Assembly: GCA_047967505.1 (NCBI GenBank)
Contig: CM106538.1
DNA: 64,000 nucleotides
Origin: Dipteris shenzhenensis
Taxonomy: Eukaryota; Polypodiophyta; Polypodiopsida; Gleicheniales
Reading direction: 5' to 3' (one strand)
The position numbers and the translations under genes are program-made. Shown in pieces: positions 30,544 through 42,900 of the stretch (position 1 is the first letter of the stretch; the number at the start of each line of letters is the position of its first letter). The notes below the pieces were generated by a model, which saw only the letters and a list, made by a program, of their open reading frames with translations, searched no databases and was not told where the DNA came from.

Positions 30544-32514
30544 TTTTTTTTTAGTAATATCGAGTACTGTATTTATGTGCTCATAAATTTACAAGATGGG
30601 AAGTCTCCAAAAATGGAGAGTATCCCAAAGATCAGAAACATAAAAAGAAAAGCTCTATGCAAGAAGCATCTATATCACCCTCATGGCAGGCATCATATAA
30701 GGATTGCCACAATGAGGCTCGAAAAGATTCATATGACTTGTGAATTTGCCGACCCAAGTATGCCAAATTATGCTCACTCCAGATTGTCCAAAGAGCCCAA
30801 TATCTCACCCAAGAGAGAAATAGTGAGTATTGAGACAAAGACCTCATAAATCTGCCAAATAGCCAAAAATGTTTCTGTGACACTCGGGAAACGGAGCCGA
30901 AACTTGACATCTGAAATATGTGGATGGTGCAATGCGACGTTTGGCAAGTGTGACTCCCACTGACAATGTACCTGTCATGCATCTCCAAAGAAAAAGTCTT
31001 TGTTTCAAAGGCATTTTACACTTCCATAATATCCTGAGATTCTTCCGCCACCATGAGAGGGGCTTCCTGATATGCCACAGAGTATTAACATATTGCTGAA
31101 TCCATGGAGCAGGCTGAAGAAGCCTGTAGGCTTTGATGGAGGTCAAGGCAGGCAGAGGAACAGGATGAGAGCATGTAGCAGAGGGTTGCAATTGCCAATC
31201 CAATAGCCTGTCTGTGTCAGCCACAGGGCAATTTTCTTCCATATCGACCTATGGTGCATTCCCAATGCGTAGGAAGCACTGGCCTGAGGAAAAGATAAAA
31301 CATAGCCCTGATTATCTACCACATCATGTATCTAATTCCCAATTTCATGAGATTGTATGCCCGAACAGGTTCCTGTAAAGCGAGTGGAATGTCAAAGATG
31401 GCACTCCAATGAATACTTCCTTTCCTCATTGAGTTTGTTCCCGAGCAATTATCAGGAGCCCATTTGACCTTAGAAAGTACTTGTTTCCAGTCAAATATTA
31501 GAGCAGTAGAGAAAGGACAGCCAGGTATCTTCCCTACAAATCTCCCAATGACAACCTCCCAATGATCAGTAGTCCAATGTCCATATGCAGAAGTCCTCAT
31601 GTTGACACACATGGATGCTATCATACAAGTCCATGGCTGTTGTTGGTGGAAAAAAGTATGGAGCATAGTCGCCTTCCTTGCAAGTACATGATATCTTATA
31701 TTGAGGATATTAAGTCGACCATGCATCCTAGGAGAGCACACCATTTCCATCTTCATCAGTCTCAATGCTTTCACAACAGTTTTTGTCCTCCATAACATCT
31801 CCATAGCTTGAGACATAAAGGCTGAAATATCTCTGGAGGACCAATGCAGCAAAGGCAAAAAAAATTGGACATAGGACATTACAATGGACTGTACTATTTT
31901 GAGCCTGACATGAAGTGGCCATGTAGAAATTTTCCAGTATTCCAGTTTATGTTGAAGTCTTTGGAAGATCCATTTTAACTGCTGCTTCCTGGTGATATGC
32001 CATCCTATAGGATATCCCAAATGCCTGACTACATCTTTGGAATGCACCACCTGACCTGGCCAGAGAATAGAATGCCAGTCACATTGTTTCAGGGGTTGTC
32101 AAAATTAACATGCAATCCCGCTGCCAATCCATACAATGGTAGAGTGGTCATAAGCATGTGAACTTCCCGGGGAGAGTTCTGTGGCATAAAGAAGGCAGCA
32201 TATGCTTGTGCCAAAAAAGATGCAGCCCCAGGGATTTTAAGACCAGTCCTCTGTCCTGTGGTTGTAAGATGATCAAGATACATTAAGAGGGGATGGGTCG
32301 CAGTGGCATAGAAGAGAGCACTAAGAGGGCAGCCCAGTCTAACTGATCTACCCAATGTCCATGACCGAGATAGATGACCCCCAAGAATGCATCGAGAAGT
32401 AGAGCCAGAATAAAGCCAGTAAACTGCATTTGCTATCTTTGGACCAAAGCCCAACTTTGTCATGATTTGAAAGATACAATCCCATTGAACAGTGTCAAAT
32501 GCCTTAGCAAATGC
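30544..32514 (-). mobile_element. 5'-truncated LINE in a CA/GT tract, with 8-bp target duplication
   Basis: The minus-strand 3' poly(A) tail is the T-run at 30544-30552. The 5' end at 32514 lies within the RT domain. GCACACAC flanks both sides (30536-30543 and 32515-32522), consistent with a target-site duplication, although repeat sequence makes its length ambiguous. It carries the RT end and ORF2 C-terminus with several frameshifts. Confidence 0.85.
30632..32514 (-). pseudogene. LINE ORF2 RT palm to C-terminus, decayed
   Basis: From 5' to 3' on the minus strand: FAKAFDTVQWDCIFQIMTKL (RT block A), RLGCPLSALFYATATHPLL (block B), AQAYAAFFMPQNS where the YADD catalytic motif should stand but reads YAAF, GLAAGLHVNF, HLGYPIGWHITRKQQL, CSPRMHGRLNILN and KPLSWWRKNLRILWKCKMPL. 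The loss of both Asp residues plus frameshifts near 32090, 31280 and 30990 show it is dead. The order matches the other LINE copies in the window. Confidence 0.88.
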
Positions 32515-32609
32515 GCACACACACACACACATACATACATACATATGCATGCACACACGCACGCGCACACGCACGCATGCATGTATGTATATGTATATGT
32601 ATATGTATT
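32515..32609. repeat. CA/CATA/CACG alternating purine-pyrimidine tract
   Basis: (CA)n, CATA repeats, CACGCGCACACGCACG and (TGTATA)n follow each other. It is the right-hand half of the simple-repeat target of the minus-strand LINE. Confidence 0.9.
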
Positions 32610-32632
32610 AATATAGATGCAAGCACTCACAC

Positions 32633-32800
32633 GGTTTTTTTTGTAAAAGGAACTTTTCATTAAAAAGAATGCACATTCATAGCTGTCCCAGTGTTTTTGC
32701 ACTGAGACACACTTTTGTTTTTGGGGTCAAAGAACTTTTCATTAAGAAGAATGTACATTCATGGCTGTCTCAAAGTGAGACAGGTACTACTCATATGCTA
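32633..32800 (-). mobile_element. Two tandem LINE-like 3' ends
   Basis: A motif around ACTTTTCATTAA.AAGAATG.ACATTCAT.GCTGTC occurs at about 32655 and again at about 32736 on the plus strand. Read on the minus strand the first copy ends in an A-run (T-run at 32636-32643) next to CCGTGTGAG. They look like two copies of a retroposon 3' end. Confidence 0.5.
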
Positions 32801-32905
32801 AAAAACCTGAAAAAGAAAACATACTGTAGCTACTCCAGGAAAGAACAGCTTGTACAAGAAGCTAAAAACAATGAAAGCAAACTTCTAGGTGGGCTGCAAG
32901 AAGAC

Positions 32906-32936
32906 CCCCCCCCCCCCCAAACACACACACACACAT
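32906..32936. repeat. Poly(C) and (CA)n microsatellite
   Basis: A long C-run followed by AA and a CA dinucleotide run. Confidence 0.9.
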
Positions 32937-33335
32937 GTTGCCGGTCATCTTTTCTTGACTTACCCCTTTCATGCTTTGCTCTTTGTGCTTGATTGGATGA
33001 ACCCATATTCCTCGAAGCAAGAAAATTTGTTGCCAACATGACTTTCCTGGTGGTAGTTTTAAAAGTTGTAAACCCCTAAGATTCAGCATGTCTTTTGGGC
33101 TTGCATTTAAGCAAGCAATCACAAGGCTTTGCCATATTTGTGCATGAAGAAAAAAACATGAAATGACTTCAATTTTGGCATAAATAACACATTTTCAGCT
33201 ACAAGAATGAAACAAGAACATTTATTCGATGAGCAGTGGGGTGCAATTTGAGGGTTTCTACCAAGACTTGTACCCTGAAATCCATTCACATATGCTGGCT
33301 TCTCATCCTCTGTTGTTTGGTCTTGTCTGAAACAG

Positions 33336-34387
33336 CAATCATCAACAGACATTTGGCATGCTGTGTGCGCGGCAGTAAAGTTAGCTTGCAAGAATGCAGA
33401 TATTACTGGTTCAGAAATATGCGGCATTGGATTTGCAGCAACTTGTTCTCTTGGTCCGTCCTTACATTTCTTGAGATTTTTAATTGGAGTCTCAGAATCT
33501 TGGTGTAAGAATGTCTAAACCCTTGCCATTACCTTTTGTTATGAACGCAGTGGCAATAGGTACAGATGACTCACCAGTTACAATATCCTTAAGTGGTGAT
33601 GCAAGACGCAATGTGATTGTTTGGATGGATCATAGAGCCGTTGAGCAAGCTGAGCGCATCAATGGCCTCCATTCACCTGTTTTGCAATTTGCTGGTGGTG
33701 CCCTTTCTCCAGAGATGCAACCTCCTAAGGTACTTTTGTTGTTTTCTAATCTAACTATTGGGTGCCATGCCCATATTTGTTGAATTGTTGGTAATGTGAA
33801 AGGGAATTATACTTTTCTCACTATTTTCTAGATGTTCATTGATGGGACAAACAGATGCAAAATGAAAGAGAATATCCCGATACCATTTTCAAGTCTTGTA
33901 AATTTTTGATATTAAACAAGGCCATACATATTTTTTGTAGAATGCTAACTTTGATCATTGATGTTTCTTAAGCTTCTATGGGTTAAGGAGAACCTTCAAG
34001 AGTCTTGGGCAGTTTCATTTCGTTGGATGGATTTGAGTGATTGGCTCACTTACAGGTGTACAGTTGCAAATAAAATAATATATGATTTTGTCATTTGACA
34101 TGTAATCCTTGAAAGTGAGAGTGTTCTATAACTGTGCGAGTTACTAATCACAAAAAGACTTGTGATTTTGTCCATGCTTCTTGAAACTTCAAATTCAATT
34201 AGGGCCACTGGTGATGACACTCGAAGCCTTTGCACTACCGTTTGTAAATGGACATATTTGGGACACGCGCACATGCAGCAGATGACCAGCAAAGACTCCT
34301 TAGCTACAGAAGCATGTGGATGGGATGACATCTTCTGGCAGGAGATTGGACTCGGTGATCTTGTTGAAGGAAATTATACCAAAATAG
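33336..34387 (+). CDS. FGGY kinase exon group A (four exons)
   Basis: The first visible exon starts after AACAG at 33335 in phase 0 and ends CTTG before GTCCGT. The second (33551-33729) starts after CGCAG. The third (33973-34055) starts after TTAAG and ends in a split Arg codon. The fourth (34203-34387) ends AAAATAG before GTACTG. Together they cover the rest of the N-terminal FGGY lobe from STDIW to [10 protein letters not shown]. The three introns are short (97, 243 and 147 bp), in contrast to the next one of 12.1 kb. Confidence 0.93.
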
Positions 34388-37300
34388 GTACTGTTGTTTT
34401 GATGGATAGGGTGAATTTGTTTTATTGCTTGAGGTGTGATGTACCTAGTATCATGTGAGCCTTGCTTTGTCCCCTTGCATGATTTTAGCTCTTCTGGAAC
34501 TTCTCTCCGTCCCTCCTTTATCTTTTCTTATTTTTTCTGTTGGTCTTCCTTTCTTCCAATGTCTGCACTTTCTTTTTGCTGTAAGTGACCATATTGTTTT
34601 CTCTCCTTTGTTTTCCTTGTTGGATGTGGGGAGCAATGGAAGGAAGCTGGAATGCAAGGAGGAGACAACAAGCTGAAGGAATTGAAGTGTACTTGCAAAT
34701 GGATAATGAGAGAGTACAAATGATGGCCTATATAGGGTCCAAACTCAACTTAGGACTACGTGTCCTAAGTGAAGTAGGACTAGATGTCCCAATAGGACTA
34801 ATCTCAAGTAATTCTGGAAAGTAAATCATGGTTGCACACGTTCATCCATGATGGATATGTCAACCTATTATAGTACAGGAAGATCAAAATTACGTGACGA
34901 AAGATACCAAAGATACCAAGTGTATAGCTTCCCGAAAAGCTTCAAACTTGGGTCACGGTAGAGGCTGAACCAAGAAATGCATGAAGAGACAAGCATTCAA
35001 TAGTTGCCACTTGAGACAAGCGGGTGTCGAGACAACCATGTCTCCGTGAAAGAATGCATCAGCAGTGAAGACTTATCATCATATAAGAGTCTCAAGTGCT
35101 GCGTGCCTTTCAATTATTCGGAAGACACGTTTCACTGCTTGCCAATGGTGTGTACTGGGCTTGTGCATGACCTGCTTAACTGAGACACTGTATATTGCAA
35201 ATCAGGCCTGGTGTGACATAAATAGATAAGGCAGCCCATAGCCTGCTGGTAAAGGGTAGCATCAAATGGGTCACTCCCATCCTTATAGGAGAAGAAGAAG
35301 CCAAGCTCCAATGGTGGAGAAACTGGCTTACAATCCTCGAATTGGAAGGGCTGTAAGAGTTGTCCAATGCACTTGGATTGGCTCATCATTATACCCTCCT
35401 CAAAACTAGTAGATGCCAAGCTAGTAATGCAACCTGCCCATATCTATCATGGCAAATGATCTCTGCAAATCAGCTTTGAAAGCTGCAATGTGTTGTGCAT
35501 TTGGCCTAGTAATAAGCATGTCATCCACATAATCCGATTCACTCTTTTGACTTAAAGAGTGGCCTTTGTGGGGCTGTTTTGAAATCCAAGGCATAAGTGA
35601 ATGCATTTTGGCACACCATGCCCCGGGTGCTTGCTTCAAACAATAGTTGGCCTTTTTCAGCCAGCAAACCTGATTTTTAGAACCTTCAACCTCAAAGCTT
35701 AGAGGTTGACTGAGATAGACTTCTTCAAGTAGATCACCGAGAAGGAAAGTTGACTTGATGTCAAGTTGGTGAATCTCCCAATGTCTATGTTCTAACCACT
35801 CTTGTGTGGGCACAAGCAGAGGGCTAGTAAGGCTCTCAACATCAGAGTTCGCAGCATCCAGTGTACCGTAGCTACACCGATGGAGGATGCGACCACGTTT
35901 ATCGGTACCACCTTAGGCATTGAAGAGCACACGATTGAGAGGGATTGGGGGGAGAGACCCCAATTGAGAGTAGTAACTCATCATACAATTCAGGATGTCC
36001 AGGCTCGTCTAGCAATACTATGGCGGAGGAGGAGCTGGTTGAACTGCATTCTATTGGCAGCGGACATAAGCACTGCGTCCTTGCGGATAGTGGGACTTGC
36101 TTGAATATGAGAAATCAAAGGTATACCTGGAATACTCCTATCCTTTCGGCTCAGGTAGTCCTTTGACGGTCGTGAAGGAATTTTGTCGCCAATTGGGCAC
36201 AGGCGAGTACTCTCAGAACCATCGGATTTCCAATATCATGCCGCACTCCAACAAAGGCGTGAGGATAAAATCCCGCTCGAAAGAGGCCTTCTGAACTAAG
36301 AAAGAGATTTGAATAAGTGAGTGTGCGTAGCCTGGGTGTGTACCCGTTGGGTGTGTACCTGTCCACAACAAGTTGATGAGGCAGTAGCGTGCAGCTTATC
36401 TTCTTGGCTAATGGAGCTCCCCATGTCAAATTGGACAATGAAGCGCTGCCCTTTAGCATCGCGACAGTGTGGGCTAGCTTGGGTGAGTCCACCAACCAAC
36501 CAAACACTACCACACCCTATGTAAGCTCCTTATCAAGGGTGACCCCTTCCTTGTGAGGGGAACTCCTGAGAAGATCCAGCGATAAGACTATTGCCACTAT
36601 CCTCCCGTGCGGGAGGTGTTCTTGAGAAACCCTTGTTGAAGCAAGAGCTTCCAGGGCTCCGAAGTTGGGGTGACCCATGATGCATTGCTATGCAACCCTA
36701 GCTCTATTGTTCCGAGTGCCATCTAATCTTGACCACAAGAAGTTGGGCATCAAGCGCTTGTGCTGTCCCTTGTGAAAGCACCATAGTTGCCAGACGTTTG
36801 GAAACGCCACATTTGGAAAATTTCCAAACATGTTTCGACCCTAAATTTTCCCCAGGGGCATATTTTACCAAAAAATATATGCCTACTATATAAGTACACA
36901 TTCCTAGGACCTAAAATGCATGATTTCATGCACTAATGGCACCCAAAACACTGAGGAACATAGAGGAAAACATTTCAGCAATCTAATATGTTGCACTCAG
37001 ATGTGAGCCCAGGAATTTGAAAAGCAACAATTATGAATTGGAAAGGAAGTTTGGCAACTGCCAACAATGTGTAACATCATACATGTAACAAGATACTACC
37101 CTGATTCCTACTTACATATACACATGACAATATAGAACTTAGAAGTTGAAAGCCTAAAAGCAATTTAGAAACATAATTCAAGTTTGAGTCAAAACAACTT
37201 ACATAAAAGTTTGAAAACAAGCCAAACTCCAATGCCTGTAGCTCAAGGTTAAAGCCATGAGTCATGGGTCATGACTTATTAAAGTTTTAAGTTTGAAATA

Positions 37301-39886
37301 CCAAGTTCAAGCATTGATAAAATGACCACAATAGTTATAGAACTTCAGAGTTTCAACTTGCTACTCACTAGACTCTAGAGGCTACACTTAAGCTACTTCT
37401 ACATTGAACATTCTATGATCTAAATCTATGCCCATTGTCTATCTTCTAGCACTAAATGTAGATTCTAGGTCTGCACTCCATGATGCCTCAGGTGTCAGTA
37501 GCAATGTCTTCAACAGGCTCCTCGTCATCCTCCTCGTCCTCCGATGAAGCCTTGTTTTCGCTGGAACCATCCTCATCACTGCCATTAGGAGCTGCAGCCC
37601 CACTCCGTAAAACCCCACCTTCTGAAGTTGCAGCCCCAGGCTGTACCCTGCTGCGTGCTCTTGTGTGTGGGCCATGCTGCAATATCTCCTAGTACAACTG
37701 GGCATAGATGTCCAGCTCCTCCTGTGGAATGTCAAGTATAGCGGGGGCCTTGTCTATGTCCACCATATCAGGATCAACCTACAAATGCAAGCTTCTGGAG
37801 GTGATTTTTGATGAAAAGTTAACTCAAGACTGATTACTTATTGTTGAAAATACAAAAGTCAGAATATTACAAATTGCATGCAGCATACTACATACCTGCA
37901 TTGGCTCTTTGAAGCCTTTAAACTTGCTCAAGAGATGCAAGTTGCTATTAGCAAAAACAAGCCTTTCCAATTGAGCTGAGGAAAGGCGGTTTCTCTTTTT
38001 GGTGTGAAACAATGCCCACGTTCTCCAATTTCTCTCACAAGCTGCAGCAGTGCAATCTTGTGAAAGAACCCTCATAACAATATGCCTCAAAGTAAGAGTC
38101 GGTCCTCCATACTTCTCCCACCAAGACACAGGATGAAACTGCGTGTCTCGAACCCTCGCAGTGGCTCTCCCAAAAGTCAAGCTAGAGTTGCGAAACACCA
38201 ACAACTCATCCTCTAGTTTCCTGACAAGTTCAGTGTTCCCCTTAGAAATAAGATCTATGTAGGCATTAAAACCTGATTTCAGCTCCTCATTAATGTATTG
38301 TTCCTCAGACCTCCACAATGGATGCGATACATTGGCAACTGCATGTATTGGTTTGTGAAACCAATTCCACCTGCTCCCCCAAATGTCTCTAATCTGCTCA
38401 ATACTGAACTATTCAGATTTGACAAACCCAAATGGTCATGAATCATTCTATGATTCTAGAATCTGAATTCTGAGTTCTAAGTCCTGACAAGTTATATCAT
38501 AGGGAAGAAAATAAAGTTTGCAGCTGAAGGTTGGAGCCTAAGATAGAAGACATTCCACACTTACCTTTCAGGGGATAATGTCCTGTTGTTGTTGATGCTT
38601 CTCCCAATCCTGTCCATGAATTCATACAAGAAGCCCAAAGTTGAGCCCTCTCGATCTGTCAATCGAAGGACACAAAGAATCGGCTTCAAAGCAACCACAA
38701 GTGTAGCAGCATTATCCCAAAAGCTCTGTCCCATCACTATGCGTGTAAATGCAAGAGCCTTGGGTTTATCATGATCCTCCCGAAGCCATAATGCACTCTA
38801 ATCAGCCTCTCTAATAAAATGCACATATAGGCAAAGCGTGTTTGTGGAGGCTTCAATAACTCAAGGTCATTGTTAGCTCTATACATAGCCAACACCTTAG
38901 GCTTCTTTGTGACAAATCGGACCAAGGCACGAGCTGTGTCCATAAGCCCTGACACCCAATCCAACTTACCCACATCCTCAATCAGCAAATCCAAGCAATG
39001 GGCTGCACATGGGCTCCATACGATATGTGGGAACTCCTCCTCAATCATTCTGCCCATTGACACACAATTACTTGCATTATCTGTTATTACTTGTATCACA
39101 TTATTCTTGCCAACATCCAAGATTGCCTGCTTTATGTGACGGAAGATAAACTCCCCCGTGATACTGACACCTGGCCCTGAAGCATCAACAACACGCAAGA
39201 AAGTAGCACCCTTGCAGCATGACACCAAAATGTTAATAACATATCTCTTCCTCACATCACTCCACCCATCAGATAGGATGCTGAAACCATACTTTGCCCA
39301 AGCCTCCTTTATGGGCTGCAATTCTGCATGCACAAGATCTACCTCCTCCTTCAATTCCTTAGTGCGCAAGGCCTCGCACATAGGGCCCTCCCACTCCTCA
39401 CCAATGCGAGAGATGGCTCTCACCATGCGCCTCCATTGTGGAGTTTTGGCAATATGAAAAGGCAAATTGCATTGATAAAATGTCATCCGTATCTCCCGAC
39501 AAACTTGCTTCTTGTAGACACCTCTCATTGACTTCTTAATGTTCAGCTGTCCTATTTTTCCTCCTACAAGATGTGTTGGCTGTGCATCAGTACCCTGAAC
39601 AGCACCGTGAAAAGAGGAGCTTCCATGCTCCTGCCTTGCCCTCTTCTGAGTACCACCTGCTGCTTCAAAGCTATGTGCCACTTCTGGTGGCACTTGCTTG
39701 CAAACTTCAACTCCCTTTGCTTTTGTACCTCCCAAATGTGCCTTGATACGCTGCACACCTCCACCAAATTCCAGCCTGCAATAGTTGTAAACCATGCGCT
39801 TTATCCCTGAAGTGCCATACGAGCCCACAACAGTCACGTGGCTCCAAGTTACATCACGTTGTCTGCCCATTGCACAAGGGGAAGAG

Positions 39887-39938
<52 letters not shown>

Positions 39939-42900
39939 TTCAACTAGCACAGCCAAATCTCCGAAAAATGGTCGTACAGTTGCCCGTACGGCCTGTACGG
40001 GGGCTGTTTTTGGCTGCAATCAATGAGCCCCAAAATAGAATAGCTGCTACGATAAGCAAACTGCAAAGCATGAATAACAACACTTGACAAGTCATGACTC
40101 AAGAGAATGAGAGGTCACCGGTACAGGGTAAGCCAGACCACCTCCATCATGGAGTTATTCTCATCACACAGTTGATGATACACTAGTCATGACTCCAGAT
40201 GAGATCTGTGAGTGGAAAGAGAACCTTCTTCAACCATTTATTTCCATGGGGTATGTACCAGTTTATGACACTGACTTGAGCCTCATTGGTCTTGAGAGAT
40301 TAGCTGCCGCGCAGGTGTTCCATATGTTAGCATGGATCAGCCCATAGATTTTGATCATGCACATTTGACGGTAAGCCCTCAGTATGAGGCATATTTGATA
40401 GTAAGTCCTATGCACGAGACAGTCCCATATTCTACATTAGCATACCTTGATTCCAATTTATATCCATCACATTCATGCATGGATCTGACTCCATTTATTA
40501 TCACACCAGATGTAGACACATAGCATGAGTTCAGTTATGATCATGCAAACTTTTAATAGGTATGTCCTCAATACGACGCACCCATATCTCCAACCTCATG
40601 TGGAGATACATGTCACATCTCTTCAGGTGATTTCATTTCAGCATCGATCCCTGATGCTTTCACCTCTTACACAAAGCATATCTTGGATACAATTTCCACC
40701 AACAATACATATTAGCACATCAGTCTATAGGACATTCCAGCATTGACTCAATCATGCTGCATTGCACCACCCTTGGATCCAGCGATCACCAGCTCTTTTG
40801 ATCAGCAAATAATTCCTCAGCATGAGGATATTTATGCATCAATGCGGTCCTGCCCCAGCGCAATAGACATCATCAGATTCAGCCATAGTACAACTTGAGG
40901 AGACTCAGTATTTCAGCATGCACTTATGGCTGTAGTATACACTCCTTACTTGATGCAAATCAGTGGTTGTATCTAGGACTATAGATCTATCCCAATATCA
41001 ACATTCGGCACCGCATATGCTTTAGGGATATCTTATGCATTTTCAGTGATATTTCAGGATTCTAGGCCTTTATACTCTCAACTCCTTCTTAACAAGCCTA
41101 TGACAGATGCTACATCCCATGCTGATGGATGTTTAGCCCTGCACACAGCAGATAGCCTTCCGCTCATGACAATTGAGCATATAGGTTTGACAGGTCACCG
41201 TACCTTGTTAGTTTTATGGGCCTCTTCTTTAGTAGAGCAGTGTATCATACCTACACCTTTGGTGCCAAATTTTTAGCCCTTGGATCACTCTGTCCACACC
41301 AAATATGCGGTCTTCTTTGACCCTGCATCATTTGACAAAGATTATAGTTTTATTGCAGCATACATCCACCATTGCTGCTAGTCCTTTTGGGTTGGTGATA
41401 CCCTTGTTTGTCGTACGGCTGTACGGACGTACGGACGATGGGATTGTCGTGGTCCCTTACGTGGATTGTCGCTACTCTGATACCAAATGTGAAGAACCAG
41501 CCTTCTCAAGAATGCAAATGTGTGCAATGTTTGAATGCCGATTGGCTCTCCAATGGGGAAGAGCACCCTCTTGAGTGTACTTGTTTCTATTGTCGACCTA
41601 CATGCAAGGTGTGTGAGAGATGATGGATGAATGCAGAGTGAATGAAGAATGCTACGTGAGATTCACAATGAAAGGGTGATACCCTTTCATCAATGTCCCT
41701 TGAGATCACTTAAGTTCCATCTTCCCATTTACACCTACCCTTAGCCTATGAGCCATGCATCTACCATTCAATGCACCTTAATACACCCTTCCCTTTCTAT
41801 TGCCCCTAGGACCTAGACACGTGTGTGCACATTTTTATTAAAAGAATAAGTATCACATGTCCAAATTTGATGTCGTCTGAAGTAGTGGCTCCAGCTCGAC
41901 TAGTCCTATCTACTGAAATGATCCACCGCCATAACAAATTGGTTGGTGTCCATCATAAATACAAATACATGTTACACCATTGGCGTATAATATATAATAA
42001 TGTTTTAATGTCTACTAATCACGGATTAGTGATTTCTCTTGTCATGACAGCGCAGATAGAAGGAGGGGGGGGTCTGGAGCGGGGTGGGAGGAATGATGGA
42101 AATAGGGGGAACAAGGGAGGGTACCTCTCTTGCATGTCTCTTTGGAGGAGTTTCCTCGGTCGTTGGGAACCTTGTACTAAGGGGAGAGGATCTATTAGAA
42201 GATCAAAGAAGACCTCTCCTTAGGTTCTTTGCGGCTCTCTTGCTAGGATTCTCGCGGTCGATGCGAGTCCAATCCCCCTTAGGTGGCTCAACCCAAGGGG
42301 TATGAGATCTTGTAACTGTCTGTTTGTGCAGGGAAGTTTATCCTCTCACTGCTCTCGATGCTCTTAGTGAGGTTGCAGGTGGGGGAAACACGACTTGCTA
42401 TCAGTTTGCACCTGAGGCATTGTCCTAGGAGACATGAGATCTTGACCCTTTGTCTTTGCTTAGGGTCTCTAGAAGAAACTGTTGGGATATCTCAAGGTGT
42501 ATGCCTCAGGCACACCTTATGTTTCTATGTGTGAGTGCTAGAGGCACAGTTAGGTGCCCACAAGCACAGTTAGGTGGTGGAGAGCCACATAGGATGATTG
42601 AGAGAATCTAGGAGCAGATTGAGGAGATGATTGTGGAGCTCGGAGGTCATCAGTGATGTCAGTGAGCTTGTATGAGGTGCCTACTTAAGGACCTCACTTA
42701 AGGACCTCACTTTTCTTCATTCCATAAGCAAGTATTCTGATTTTGTGTCCACTCTACTCTTTCCTTTCAGTGTTCCAACATGGTATCAGAGCCCTTTGAT
42801 CCCCCTTGAGCCCATTTCTGCCACATCATCATCTTCTTCTTCATCTTCTTCTTCACCATCTCTCCCTCTTCTTCCAATAATTTGCTTAAGCCTGTTCTCC

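Noticed and set aside
38870-39810. Plus-strand frames over the hAT gene
   Set aside because: Antisense shadows of the transposase, which has clear motifs on the minus strand.
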